From the NCBI GenBank assembly GCA_008828725.1, contig MEHQ01000169.1:1228059-1292058 (forward strand): a DNA stretch of 64,000 bases. The letters are read 5' to 3'. The translations under genes were made by a program, and so were the position numbers. The notes under the pieces were generated by a model. It ran no database searches and was not told the origin of the DNA. It saw nothing but the letters and a program-made list of their open reading frames with translations. The stretch comes from Saccharina japonica. Lineage: Eukaryota > Sar > Phaeophyceae > Laminariales > Laminariaceae. Below, piece by piece: positions 44,165 to 57,421 of this stretch. Numbering within the stretch: the stretch's first letter is position 1; each line of letters starts with the position of its first letter.

Positions 44165-44985
44165 GTGTCCTGTACTGTACAGGTATCAGCAGCAGAATAA
44201 ATGGGATGGACAAAAAAAAAACAAAATGCTGCTGCTGCTGTACGAGTGCGTACCAGGAACCACCACCAAACCACGGGACGAAGCCACCACCAACCACCAC
44301 CAGCCACTACGAGCAACAACAACTTCTGGTGCTCCTGCGGCTCGTGGGGCAGGGGTGGTGGCGGTGGTGGTGATCGTCGTCGTTGTGGTGTTTGCTGGTG
44401 ATGGTGGTGTGTGTGCTGGTTGCTTTTTTAGTTGTGTGCGATGATGGTCTTCCTCTTCTCGTCCGATCATCGACAAGTTCGACACAACAATCACGATCGA
44501 TCATCACCATCACCACCTACCTGCTGCAGCCACCACCACCACGATCGATCATCACTATCACCACCTGCTGCAGCCACCATCGCCATCAAGCCTGGGAAGC
44601 GTAGCTGGTGGTGTGGTGGTGGTAGTGGTGGGGTTGTTAGGTGTTGGTGGTGTTGGTTTGTGATCTTGCAGTGGCACGTTGCTCGTACTACTGCTCGTAT
44701 TATAGTTTGCTCTACTGCCGAGAAATGTGGTCTTCACTTTCAACCCTTGACAGCCTTGACATGCCGTGACTGTCACCAAACAACTAGTTTTTAGTGTGGA
44801 ACACTCCACCCTACACCCTTGACAGCGCATGTTTTGCCTTGCTTGACATGTCTCCCGACATCTTTGCTTGAGAGTTGCCGGTGGTGATGCTCATCGTTGC
44901 TATATACTACTGCTAGTTTGCTCTACTGTCGAGAAATCCCAGTGACACAATTTGGCACTGGCAACAGTTTAGGGCAGTCACTATG
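44165..44985 (+). repeat. Extra copy of the CCACCAACCACCACC block outside the left arm
   Basis: GGGACGAAGCCACCACCAAC, GGTGCTCCTGCGGCTCGTGG, GTCTTCACTTTCAACCCTTG and AGTGTGGAACACTCCACCC are nearly identical to 46455-46985. The tail ATAAATGGGATGGACAAAAA before it resembles a SINE/LINE 3' end. Confidence 0.7.
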
Positions 44986-47262
44986 GCCTAGCTCTGCGAT
45001 CTCGGCACCGCTTTCGACACGAATAGCACAGGACGGTCGGCACAACTAGCGGGCCTCTATCAGTCCCGAGCGTGTCTGAATCGGTTGAGTGTACGCGTCG
45101 CGCGCCAAAAAAAAGCAAAGCGAACGAAGTGCAGACGAAGTGCGAGGGACAAACCTCAATATTAAGGATTCTTTAAATAAAGGCACGCTGTGGCATTTTT
45201 CAGAACTGTTTTTTGTCCGTTTGTGTCTGTACGTGAGCAGGGGCACACACCCACGGGCACACACCCAACCATTATGAAGAGCATCTATTGATGCTCGAAG
45301 GCCTGCGGCCTTCTCGAATCAATATCTCCTCATTACAAGAACGGTGGGAATGAGGAGCGTGACAGACGCCTTCAAGTGGTCAAACTCCTAACTGCATTAA
45401 GCTACTGCGTTGGCGGCTCTTCTCTTTTTGCTGTGTTCCTGCAATTAATTGTCATTGATGGGATCGTTTTTTATTCTAAGCGATTTGGGTCAGCACATAA
45501 ACCTTTTTTTACTGACCGGCAGGTAATTGATGGGTGTGCGTGGTGGGTGAGAGATTTACTGGGTTGGTCGGTTGGTCCCTCTGCTGGTAGTCCCACAATC
45601 ACCAACACCACCCACCAACATTTACTTGTTAATTAAGCGATGCGTGTCAGCGCCAAAACCTTGTACGAGTACAGAGAAAAATTCAGTAAACAAATACAAT
45701 CTGAATCATTTCATAATTCGTTTTTGTTGTATGTATCTTTTTGCTCGTATTTTGTAAAATCTGTATCAGGTATCAGGTCGGTTGGTCCCTGGGCTGGTAG
45801 TCCACAATCACCAACACCACCCACCAACATTATTGTTAAGCGATGCGTGTCAGCGCAAAAACCTTGTACAGAGAAAAATGCAAACTAAGAAATCTGAATC
45901 ATTTCAGAATTCGTTTTTATTTGTATTGTCTTTTTGCTCGTATTTCGTAAAATCTGTATCATTTCAGAAATCGTGTTTTATTGTCTTTTTGTTTTCTGCA
46001 TTCTCAGCAGCAGCACAGCAGATAAGAAATGGGATGGACAAAAAAAACAAATGCTTGCTGCTGCTGAACGAGTGCCGTACCAGGAACCACACCAAACCAC
46101 GGACGAAGCCACCCACCAACCACACCAGCCACTACGAGACAAAACAACCGGCTCTGCCGGGGCAGGGGGCAAGTCGTGTCGTCGGTTTTGCGTGCGGATT
46201 GTGTGCTTTGCGGGCTCCTCTTCGTCGATTCACCGTGTGCTGCGAGAATGGGTCATTTACTGCAGTTGAGGCCGGATGCACACAACTGTTTAGGTGGAAC
46301 ACACATTGGATGTTCTGTGCAGTCTCCGACTAAAAAAAAAAAGCAGAGTGTTCTGAATACTGGTGAGGTGGTGCTGGTGTAGATGTATAAAAAAAAGCTT
46401 ATTGTGTGCGATTGTCCCCTTTCGACAAAACGATGTGCACACCATCGAACCTACTCCCACCAAACCACGGGACGAAGCCACCACCAACCACCACCAGCCA
46501 CTACGAGCAACAACAACTTCTGGTGCTCCTGCGGCTCGTGGGGCAGGGGTGGTGGCGGTGGTGGTGATGGTCGTCGTTGTGGTGTTTGCTGGTGATGGTG
46601 GTGTGTGTGCTGGTTGCTTTTTTAGTTGTGTGCGATGATGGTCTTCCTCTTCTCGTCCGATCATCACCGTTGTTGCTCTACTGCCGAGAAATGTGGTCTT
46701 CACTTTCAACCCTTGACAGCCTTGACATGCCGTGACTGTCACCAAACAACTAGTTTTTAGTGTGGAACACTCCACCCTACACCCTTGACAGCGCATGTTT
46801 TGCCTTGCTTGACATGCTCATCGTTGCTATATACTACTGCTAGTTTGCTCTACTGCCGAGAAATCCCAGTGACACAATTTGGCACTGGCAACAGTTTAGG
46901 GCAGTCACTATGGCCTAGCTCTGCGATCTCGGCACCGCTTTCGACACGAGCAGTACAGAGACTTTAACTAAATAGCGGGCTCTATCAGTCCCGAGCGCGT
47001 CTGAATCGGTTCGGTGTACGCGTTGCACGGCAAAAGCAAAGCGAACGAAGTGCGAGGACAGACAAACCTCAATATTAAGCTTTCGTTAAATAAAGCCACG
47101 CTGCGGCAGCTTTCAGAACTGTTTTTTGTCCGTTTGTGTCCGTTCGCGACCAGGGGGGTACACCCCCACGGGCACGTACCCAATCCATTAGGAAGAGCAT
47201 CTATTGATGCTTCGAAGGGCTGCGCCCTTCTCAGCATCAATATCTCCTCATTATAACATGCT
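44985..47262 (+). repeat. Left arm of a large inverted duplication
   Basis: Blocks in order: a CCGAGCG-type block ending in a hairpin (GCATCTATTGATGC ... GCATCAATATCTCC), GGTCAGCACATAAACC, CAATCACCAACACCACCC, a second GGGACGAAGCCACCACC block, and the hairpin block again. The same order appears in reverse at 57421-54795. No protein domain is present in either arm. Confidence 0.8.
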
Positions 47263-49284
47263 AAACGTCAACAATGGAGCAATGACACTTTTCACGGCAG
47301 GGGTGGGAGGTCATATAATATGTACGTATATACCGGTATATACTATAAATAGTACCAGGTATACACGTGTAGGCAATCCCTTATCCGGGCGAATGTATTA
47401 TTTGGTCGTCGATTAGGAAATCCGAATTTTTCATAATTGAGAACCGACGAAGACGGTGTCGTATGTATGCGAGGACAAGAGTCGGAAAAAAAAGAGGTCA
47501 GCTCTGTTCGTGGGTACAAACCGCGAGAGGTACGAGCTGGGCCAGCCGTAAAGCGGATAAAGCTTTGTTGAGTCGGATCTCGTGAACCACTGCAAATTAG
47601 GTTACAAAAATTGGGGACACTAACCCTGACACACCACTGCTGATGCAAAAAAAAAATCGTATATGAAAATTTCTATACTTTTTATTTTCCCGACTTGATC
47701 TCGCTGAGATATCTGCGAAAACTCAAAAACACCAACTTTTTGACACAAAATTCGTATAAAAATCGTCGTTTTCGATCTCTATGGAACTTGGTGGAGACAG
47801 TGCTGAAGACACACAGAGAAGAGCAATGCAAGTCTCGTTGCCCAATTCGCCACCCATCAAGAGATATGACCAAAAATCGATTTCCATACATTAATCAAGT
47901 CATTATGAAAAATGGCATTTCTGCGATGCTCCGCTCAATTTTGAATATTTTGCACTGAGTTTTTAACCCCGGATTTGAATCGCACGTTCAAAGGCATTCA
48001 CCTTCGGCCCTATTTTTTTTTTTTGTTTTTTTTAACTAGTTTTGGTCGCATTTGTGTTTTTTTGGGTTTTCGGATCGGTCATATCTCCTGGAAAAAATAA
48101 AATAATGCATAGGGCCGACGGTCAACCTGTTGACGAGTGCATGAACTACACGGTGTCGAAAAATCAAGTCCAAATTAGAAAAAATGATGGGGGCATGGCC
48201 AATCCGACGTTTAAACCATGTTATGGCTGGCCCAGCTCGTATACTATCTACAAAGATGTCCAGCCGGTAGTAGGAGATTCGGGGAAGAATGCCTCTTATA
48301 TATCAACGTGCCGCTCAGTTGTACATACTGTATGTAAGCACAGCCGCATACGCCAAACGTCACCAATGGAGCAATGATAGTTTGCACGGCAGGGAGTGTA
48401 CTCATATCGTGCACGGCCGTAGTCGTATGACCATAGACCCTCGCATCCCTACAATGCCGGGACGGAGCACGTTGGGTTTTCACCAACCAGGCAGACATTG
48501 CTTGCACCAAGCGCGAAGCGCCGTGAGGTATTGGGCGAGTCACATGGAGGGTGAGCTGCATCCTGCTAAAAACCACCTGTGAGGCGGACTTGCATATGGA
48601 CGACAGCCTCCAATTAATTGATTTAACTTCTGGTGTGGCCACTTCCAGAGACAGCAATGGGTATCACTACGTATCTGCCTCGTGGATGCCTCACCATATA
48701 CACACTACGTGATACGATCATTTCCCCTTGTGCGGAGATGAGGTTATCAACCCCGCACAAATTATCTAACAAGACCGCCAGTATGGGTGACCGCCAAAAA
48801 AAAAAAAAAATGGTACCCTGGTTGTCGAGCTCACGCAGTGAGAGGCGTGTTTTACAGCGTCGTTGCCAGCCGACGCCAACCCAACCTACAAATATTTTAT
48901 ATGGGGGGGGGGGTAATTGAAGGAGCATTGTATACGTCTATCCACTATTAATGGGTGAGCGCGTTCGGAAGTGGGTCATACGTATTGACTTGGACTAATG
49001 GGCTGAATCAAGTATCGGCATGTGTTACTGACTGTAGTGGGTTACTAACTGCAGTTGAGAGTTCGTGCTCGGAGGGTGCACAGCGTGGTTAGGTTCCAAT
49101 TATTCCTCTATTGAGGTAAAGCATGCCCGAAGTGCCACAACGTATATAGCAGTATATCAATCACCCAAGTGCTGCAAAGCTTTGGCCATTCTCTCCGTCG
49201 CAAGAGGTGTCTTAACCACTAACAATCATTGCGCTGGTCGCTATCTGCGCCGTGACAGGTGTAAAAACCCCGTCCAACGAAAAT
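47263..49284. other. Spacer inside the inverted duplication: AT-rich unique sequence plus R1 repeat
   Basis: 47650-48200 is AT-rich with two opposing short frames and no family resemblance. 48395-48915 is the R1 repeat. No gene recognised. Confidence 0.4.
48395..48915 (+). repeat. Repeat family R1, long intergenic copy
   Basis: GTGCACGGCCGTAGTCGTAT, ACAATGCCGGGACGGAGCAC, the CCGCCTCACAGGTGG-type block, TGTGCGGAG, and a G tract near 48903-48912. It is collinear with the long copy at 22.7-23.3 kb in the opposite orientation. Confidence 0.7.
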
Positions 49285-50510
49285 GTGGAGGACAGGTTTT
49301 CGGAAAGGTCCGTGGAATGGTCGTCACACATGTACCGACGGAAGGTACATCATAGTGAATTATCTTACGAATCGGAGACTATTACCGACGAACTGCGGTG
49401 CTCGGCCTAATGACCCGAGACCGAAAGCCGAGGTACGCCTTATTGGCCCGCCCGAGCTCACACTCTCTCATCTTCACCCTGGCACGTGAGAGGCTCTCTC
49501 TGGGCCTATGGCTAGGGAAGGAATCAGCAGCCCCTGGTAGCGGATCAAAGCTGCCACTTCATTTAGGACCCTACGACAGCAGAAGGTGTTTCATATCGGC
49601 GTCGACGAAATATTCGAACTTCCACCATACCGGTATAAATTATCAATCCCTGACTAAATTATCGCCACAATTCATCCATATATACGTAGCAAAGATGGAT
49701 GTGTAGCGCATGAGGAGGGGGGTACTGTTGGGGACGGGTTTTGGGAAAGGTCCGCATAACAGTTGTCACGCACACAGTAGTAGTATCAACTACCGACGGA
49801 AGGTACATCAAAAGGAATTGTTCTTTCGGAGAATCTGACCGACGAACTGCGGTACTCGGTCTAATAACCCGAGACCGAGAGCCGAGGCACGCCTTTTTGG
49901 CCCGCCCGAGCTCGCCCTCTCTAACCTCTATCCCAACACGTGGAAGGCTCTTTCCTTGCCTACAGTACGTCTAAGGAAGGAAACGGCAGCCCCTGATAGC
50001 TGGTAGCGGGTAGCGGGTCAAAGCTACCACTTCACTTGGGACCTTACGGCAGCAGTAGGGGTTTCATATGGGCGTCGACGATAGATTCGAACTTCCACCA
50101 TACCAGGTATATCGGTCACTAAAACTGAACGATCGCCACAATTCATCCATAGCAAATATGGTTGTAGCGCAGGAGGAGCGGGGTGCCGTGGAGGACAGGT
50201 TTTAGGAAAGGTCCGTGGAATAGTCGTCACACATGCACCGACGGAAGGTACATCAAAGGAATTGCCCTTTCGGAGAATCCCACCAACGAACTGCGGTACT
50301 CGGTCGGGCAATCCGAGACCGAGAGCCGAGGCGCGCCTTGTTGGCCCGACCGAGCTCGCACTCGCTCATCTCCACCTTAACACGTGAAGGGCTCTCTTAT
50401 TGCTTTCCTTGCCTACGTTCAAGGAAGGAAACTGCAGCCCCTGGTAGCGGGGCAAATGCATCACTTCACTTGGGAGCCTGCGACAGTAGTAGAGGCATCA
50501 TAAAAAAACG
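49285..50510 (+). repeat. Three tandem copies of an about 450-bp unit
   Basis: GGAAAGGTCCG recurs at about 49303, 49745 and 50207 (period 441-462). Each unit also carries ACGGAAGGTACATCA, CCGACGAACTGCGG, GAGACCGA and AGCAGCCCCTG or GCAGCCCCTG. The third unit is shorter. No gene frame is shared by all copies. Confidence 0.8.
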
Positions 50511-51639
50511 GTTATTGGTAGACGCGACATGGTCTCATAGACTGTGTAGACTTCGACTACTCGTATTAGTCTGATAGTCTAGACTACAGTAGTAGACTGT
50601 AGACTAGGGTGAGGCGAGCGCCATGATACACGACTACTAATATATTCCTTTGATTCCTGCCGCTAGCGTGTTGTTTATCTGGTTGCTGGTTGCAACGTCT
50701 GCAGCTCGGACACTGTTGTTGCTGTGCCCATCATCCCTTAACCCAGTTGCTTCTGGCGGCTGCCACTGCTGTAGCCGCAACGTCATACTCGCGGCGATGT
50801 AGGCCCTTTGCTACACCAGCAGTAAGCAGTAGCCTACCGAGTCGCTGATCGGGAACAATGTCGTCTATAATAGCAGGCAGGTGTATGAAGCAGCCTATCT
50901 ACTCACTAGCATGAGGTAATGTTCAAGTAAGGGGACACTCAGTCATGCACGTACGAACAGTGCTTGGTATTAATATAGTTATCAATATGTGGCGCAATTA
51001 GAAGTTGCACGAAATTCAATTCGGTTCCAAAACGAGAAATTCGAATCCAATTAATGTTTCCCTCGTTAAAACAGGCCCTTGTTAGAGCGGAGACGCTTCG
51101 AGAGTCGCGTCGCGCAATCTTCTCACGTGTCGGCGTAACTGTTTCGTCAGCACCATGCATCGGTGGGCCGGTCATGGTGTCAGGGACATGGGTCGGCCAA
51201 CCAAGCCTTTATCAAAACCGACGACAACAGCAGTAAGCAGACTACAGCAGCAGTATGTTACAGCGTACAAGCAACATGCAACAGCCGACACACAGACAGG
51301 CGTGCAACCTGGAAACTGCAACTATGAATGCCTGCGGGACACTCTGAGCGGCAAGCGGCGAATTCGTGTCAAGACTAAATACTTAAAAGTGCTAAAGTCT
51401 AAAGGCGTTCACGCGTCTCTGAACGAATACCGCCTGCATCAGCGCACATAATGGTGTAATGCACGGTTTTGCCTAGCATGATACCAGGTGGTACTGCCTG
51501 TATGCCTGTACTGTATATATATGACATACCAGGTACAAGCAGTAGCAGTACTCGTGTTATACAAGTACAGCAACAGCAGTAGCACAACAATGAATATCGA
51601 TACGATAAATCTATATATCTTAGTTCGCTTATCACATAT

Positions 51640-52080
51640 GCACATCCTTAGGTCTGCGGATATCTCCAGCCTCTGATCGCCTTTCCGCGCGATTTCTTCG
51701 CTGAGGCGTGCCCCCGCCTCGCCTGCAACCGCCGGCTTAGCTGATCCGCCCGCTCGGCGCCGTAGCGCGCGCGCGAGGCCTCGACGTCGAGATCTACGAC
51801 GAGATCTACGAAAAATCGTGCCCTGTGAGCGTTTGGGCACATTGCCCACCGACAACGCCTATACCTTCGCGTGGTTTTTTCACGTACGTGTTCTCTGACC
51901 TCCGACCCGTGGGGGGGGTCGGCTTCCCGGCCGCCGTCAACATGGTGGAGGCCTGCGCGGGAGGCTGTGTGCTCAGATCTGAGACGCCCCGAGAACACAT
52001 ACATGCCACCCAGGCTTTGTCGAGAACTGCCATCAATATTTGTTTCGCCGAGAGAGAGCTCCTGCTGCTGTACGCATACG
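51640..52080. other. GC-rich segment open on both strands, coding-like, unidentified
   Basis: Several long frames overlap: a minus frame rich in Arg/Ala/Asp (FFVDLVVDLDVEASRARYG) and a plus frame with FTYVFSDLRPVGGVGFPAAV. No splice partners or family could be established. It stands between AT-rich repeats, so it may be an exon of a gene or a captured gene fragment. Confidence 0.25.
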
Positions 52081-53037
52081 TGTACGTATGTATGTATGTA
52101 GTCTACAGCAAGTAGCACGTGTGATAAGAGACTAGCAGCTCATGCACTGTCAATGTTGTTGCGGAGCTCCTATGATTTGTACAGCAGCAGCTGTGATCGC
52201 ACCTTTTTAGCGGACTACGCGCTGCATGCTGTTGAGGGTTTCAGCGTAAAAAAATGGCATTGGCAAACGGGGATGGGGAAACACGTTTTTTTGTCGTTTT
52301 TTACCGTTTTTGTTTTTTGTTCTCAGACGTATAGGAGGCGCGTAGATGTACACGTGCATCGGGTATATATCGACAACATGTATGTATCAGTACTACTACT
52401 GCTGTACTACAACAGTACCTACCACGAGCAGTGAGCATCACAAGTATGTGGGTTGGATATGTATGACCACTATCAAAGATACACGCAGCATGTATCAGTT
52501 GATGTTGCTGTTGTCGCCGTTGTTCGCCTGTTTCGAATTTCGAAGATGTGTACTCGTAGTAGGTGTGTAGGCCCACACCGTGTACAGCATACAATGCGCA
52601 TGTGTCAGGCTTGTGACCAAGATACATACGAGCACACACGTAGATGAGTACAGCAGCAGCAGCAGTATCACATGTATTACGAGTACGGTTGCCACTCTCC
52701 GTGGGCAGTGTGCAGAGCGCTCTCAACTCTTGGCAGTACGTCTGATTTCCATCCTTCGACACAACGCTGCTGCTAACTAAAAACGTGTATAACTCTTGGC
52801 ATTACGTCTGACCCCCGCCCCGTCCTTCGCTACAATGCTGCTAACGTTCCGGCATCACGCAAGGCTGCGACCGGCGGCCGTCCAGGCCGCCGGCGAAGCC
52901 CCTTGTATGTTACTATAATTATCACATTAACTCATCGCCAAAAGCCCAGGTCGTGGGTCACAGGACAGACTCCAAAAAACCTGGAGAGGAAGAATACCTC
53001 AGGAATTTGGTAGCTAACGCTGGGAAGAGTAGGGGCC

Positions 53038-53724
53038 TTGGTTCTTCCACCTCAATGTCCACAGCAGAGGCATAACACCTCGGCTCAAGGTCAAGGCATT
53101 ATCCTTACTACAGCTGTAGGCCCTGTAGCCGTAAAGGCTGAACAGGGACCCACTCAACGGAAGAGGGGAGGTCCGTCGCAGACGTCGAGAGCACGTCACC
53201 TCGACGTGGCGTGGTGCTTTGATCTGGGCGTGTTCTTGCAGGAGCGCACACAGCAGGCACTTTCCGCCGGCGATGCTGGCGACGGGACAGCCGAGGCGAT
53301 CGGTTCGTCTCAAGAGGACGCGGGCGACGCCTCCTCAGCCCCGACAGGGAGGGCCGAAAGCGACCTCAACGCAGCGTCAACTTTGGGCCATGAACGTTCT
53401 ACACCTGCTGCGGACTGCCGAGGCGGTTCTACAGGTACGCCTGCCGGGAAACCACGCGGCACGCCCGCGCTCAACTCCCCCTTGTTCTCCACAGGTCCTC
53501 TGGCTATCACGGTGACATGGCCGCGGCGTCCTGCGTGGTCCCGGACTTACTCTTCAGGATACTCTCAAAATTCGTCCACTCGGACGCTGCCGCAAGCAGC
53601 ACGTCCGCGATCTCGGGGTCCAGCCCTAGCTGGTGTTCAGCTGGGTGTTCACCCTCCAGGCGTCGGCTCTGACCCCGGGTCCGGCCCCGTGCTATCGTGG
53701 GGGGCCATCCCCATTAATTGCTGA
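53038..53724. other. GC-rich, coding-like segment with conflicting strand signals
   Basis: The plus strand is open for 228 codons and shows acceptor/donor-like sites (TTCTTGCAG at about 53241, TTCTCCACAG at about 53496). The minus strand reads LDPEIADVLLAAASEWTNF before a good GTAAGT donor at about 53550. Either strand could be a real exon. No family is assigned, and the higher GC and lack of repeats set it apart from its neighbours. Confidence 0.3.
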
Positions 53725-53835
53725 GCTCGTACGCCCCCCCCCAACAGGATAGCGTGGAAATCCTCACCATTTTCCTCACCATTCCCAGCAGAACTAAGAG
53801 GCTTCCCAGTCGACGCTATGGGACCCAGATAATCC

Positions 53836-54231
53836 TCAAAAGCTCGGACGCATGATCAACAGCTCGCAAGAGCAAGGGCAAGAGCGAAAACAGCATACGT
53901 CACAGGTGTACTTCGCCGAGGGAAGCGTGTGCCGGCCTTCTTTCGTGGTACGGCCCCTCCAACGGCTGGGGCCAAATTTGAACCCTCCCGATGCCTTCGT
54001 ACAAGTTTTAAGATAGCGCCGGGGAGCAACCCGCTTGAGCAGATGGGTAGGATCGAGGGTTTTGCCGCGGAAACGCGCACGGCAGGCGTGACACTTGACG
54101 ACCACATGTTGTACACCACCTGCACTGATGCTCTCTCCGCCTGCTGAGTACGAGGTGGAGGCAAGGGACCTGGCATCTCGCGACAGGATCGGCCAAACGT
54201 GGCCGTTCTTGATGAGAGTGGGACCGCGGTT
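53836..54231 (-). pseudogene. Possible BED-type zinc-finger exon (hAT transposase-like relic)
   Basis: A minus-strand open stretch reads VVKCHACRARFRGKT followed nine residues later by HLLKR, resembling the CxxC...H part of BED fingers found at the N-terminus of hAT transposases. The surrounding frame is open for about 130 codons but has no transposase catalytic region, and a stop precedes it in frame. It lies between the two inverted arms of the 45-57 kb duplication. It could also be a host BED gene exon or chance. Confidence 0.25.
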
Positions 54232-54497
54232 TCAGGCCAAAGGTACTGCTCTCTGTGTTCGTGTATATATATATATAGGATAGACAACTGAGCTACTCGT
54301 TCAGCGACCGAGTGGCCCGTTGGTTTGTCCTACATAATCGTAACGGTTTCCCGTCATGTACGTAATATGCCGTGTTTCTTGGGCGTATGATATGCTATGT
54401 ACGATACGTATAATATCAATGCGTCGTATATATGATATCCAGTCCCCGGTCGAATGACAGGTGAATCTCTTCCCTGTTTGTCAAGGTCGTGACTCAG

Positions 54498-54785
54498 TAG
54501 AGGTGGGCACCGGTAAAAAAATCCCGGTTTAAACCGGTTTTTGGAAACCCAGCAGGCGTGTACGAGTAGCCGGTTTTGGAAAAAAAACCGCGTTTTTTTT
54601 CGCCGGTTTAAACCGGTTATACCGAAAACCGGATAAACCCGGAAAAACCGGATAAAACCGGAAACAAACGGATAAAACCGGTTTTTATCCGTATAAAACC
54701 GGTTTTAAACCGGATAAAACCGGATAAAAACCGGATAAGACCGGACAATTTTTTCACTGTTTCTCTACCGAATGAAACCATCACC
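54498..54785 (+). mobile_element. Left-end fragment of the AAACCGG hAT-like family
   Basis: About 285 bases closely match the left end of the element at 60860, from TAGAGGTGGGCACCGG through the AAACCGG array to CACCAGTACTATTAATAAT. The match stops exactly where the inverted arm starting at 54795 begins, so this copy is truncated by, or fused to, that repeat. Confidence 0.7.
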
Positions 54786-54794
54786 AGTACTATT

Positions 54795-57421
54795 AATAAT
54801 GAGGAGATATTGATGCTGAGAAGGGCGCAGCCCTTCGAAGCATCAATAGATGCTCTTCATAATGGTTGGGTATGTGCCTGTGGGGGTGTACCCCCCTGGT
54901 CGCGAACGGACACAAACGGACAAAAAACAGTTCTGAAAGCTGCCGCAGCGTGGCTTTATTTAAAGAATCCTTAATATTGAGGTTTGTCTGTCTGCCGTCC
55001 CTCACCGCTACTTCGATTCTCTCACTTCGCACCGTCTGCCTCGCACTTCGTCTGCACTTCGCACTTCGTTCGCTTTGCTTTTTTTTGGCGCGCGACGCGT
55101 ACACTAACCGATTCAGACACGCTCGGGACTGATAGAGGCCCGCTATTTGTGCCGACCGTCCTGTGCTATTCGTGTCGAAAGCCGTGCCGAGATCGGAGAG
55201 CTAGGCGGTAGTGACTGCCCTAAACTGTTGCCAGTGCCAAATGTGTCACTGGGATTTCTCGGCAGTAGAGCAAACTAGCAGTAGTATATAGCAACGATGA
55301 GCTCACCACCGGCAACTCTCAAGCAAAGTGTCGGGAGACATGTCAAGCAAGGCAAAACATGCCTGTCAAGGGTGTAGGGTGGAGTGTTCCACACTAAAAA
55401 CTAGTTGTTTGGTGACAGTCACGGCATGTCAAGGCTGTCAAGGGTTGAAAGGATAGACAATTTCGCGCAGTAGAGCAACAACGTGATGATCGGACGAGAA
55501 GAGAAGACCATCATCGCACACGAGCACACACAGACCATCACCGCAAAACCAAAGACGACCATCACCACCACCCGCCACCCCCTGCCCCACGACCGCAGGA
55601 GACCAGAAGTTGTTTTGCTCGTAGTGGCTGGTGGTGGTTGGTGGTGGCTTCGTCCCGTGGTTTGGTGGTGGTTCCTGGTTCGCACTCGTTCAGCAGCAGC
55701 AGCATGTTTTTTTTTTTTTATGATACATCCGTACACCAGACCAGCGCTTGCCAGAACACTGCTGCTGCTGCTGCTGCTGCTGCTTTTTTATGTCGGGAGA
55801 CATGTCAAGCAAGGCAAAACATGCGCTGTCAAGGGTGTAGGGTGGAATGTTCCACACTAAAAACTAGTTGTTTGGTGACAGTCACGGCATCTCAAGGCTG
55901 TCAAGGGTTGAAAGTGAAGACCACATTTCTCGGCAGTAGAGCCACAAACGGTATGATCGGACGAGAAGAGGAAGACCATATCGCACACAGCACACACACA
56001 CACCACACCAGCAAACAACAACGACGACCATCACCACCACCGCCAACCCTGCCCCACGAGCCGCAGGATCACCAGAAGTTGTTGTTGCTTCCGTAGTGGC
56101 TGGTTGGTGGTGGTGATGGCTTACCTTGCGCTCGCTCCTGAGAACGAGCAGCCATAAGAAAGAAGCACCAGACACCAACACCATGAAGACGGAAACATGA
56201 CAGCAGTAGTACCAGCAACCTCAACACCACCACCACAAACACCACAGCACCACCGCCACCAGCCGAGCCAGGAGCACCAGAAGTTGTTGTTCGAGTGGCT
56301 GGTGTGTGGTGAGTGGTGATCCCGTGGTATCGGTGAGATAGGTTCCATTACCTGTATGCAGCAGCAGCAGCTTATACAGATTTTTTTTGCCACTACCACA
56401 CACGCCGGCCCTAAAAACAAAAAGCAATAAAACACGATTTCTGAAATGATACAGATTTTACGAAATAGAGCAAAAAGACAATACAAAAAAAACGAATTCT
56501 GAAATGATTCAGATTTCTTAGTTTGCATTTTTCTCTGTACAGGGTTTTGGCCTGACACGCATCGCTTAACATAATGTTGTTGGGTGGTGTTGGTGATTGT
56601 GGGACTACCAGCCCAGGGACCAACCGACCTGATACCTGATACAGATTTTACAAAATACGAGCAAAAAGATAATACAACAAAAACGAATTATGAATGATTC
56701 AGATTTATTTGTTTACATTTTCCTCTGTACTCGTACAAGGTTTTTGCGCTGACACGCATCGCTTAATTAACAGTAAATGTTGGTGGGTGGTGTTGGTGAT
56801 TGTGGGACTACCAGCCGAGGGACCAACCGACCAACCCAGTAAATCTCTCACCCACCACGCACACCCATCAATTACCTGCCGGTCAGTAAAAAAAGGTTTA
56901 TGTGCTGACCCAAATCGCTTAGAATAAAAAACGATCCCATCAATGACAATTAATTGCAGGAACACAGCAAAAAGAGAAGAGCCGCCAACGCAGTAGCTTA
57001 ATGCAGTTAGGAGTTTGACCACTTGAAGGCGTCTGTCACGCTCCTCATTCCCACCGTTCTTGTAATGAGGAGATATTGATGCGAGAAGGGCGCTAGCCCT
57101 TCGAGCATCAATAGATGCTCTTCCTAATGGGTTGGGTCCCTGGTCGCGAACGGACACAAACGGACAAAAAACAGTTCTGAAAGCTGCCACAGCGTGGCTT
57201 TATTTAACGAATCTTAATATTGAGGTTTGTCCGTCCCTCGCACTTCGCACTTCGCACTCTCCCACTTCGTTTGCTTTGCTTTTGTTTGGCGCGCGACGCG
57301 TACACTCAACCGATTCAGACACGCTCGGGACTGATAGAGGCCCGCTATTTGTGCCGACCGTCCTGTGCTGCTCGTGTCGAAAGCCGTGCCGAGATCGGAG
57401 AGCTAGGCGGTAGTGACTGTC
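54795..57421 (-). repeat. Right arm of the large inverted duplication
   Basis: Read on the minus strand it repeats the block order of 44985-47262 with scattered indels and one extra CCACCACC block. The spacer between arms is about 7.5 kb. An undetermined base (N) at 57435 lies just outside this arm, so an assembly join cannot be excluded. Confidence 0.8.

Noticed and set aside
47695..48377. Integrated virus or gene in the AT-rich patch
   Set aside because: Base composition differs from the surroundings, but both strands give only short frames with no recognisable viral or cellular domain.
53551..53640. TAF12-like histone-fold exon on the minus strand
   Set aside because: LDPEIADVLLAA resembles the start of that fold, but the following conserved helices could not be found in any nearby frame.
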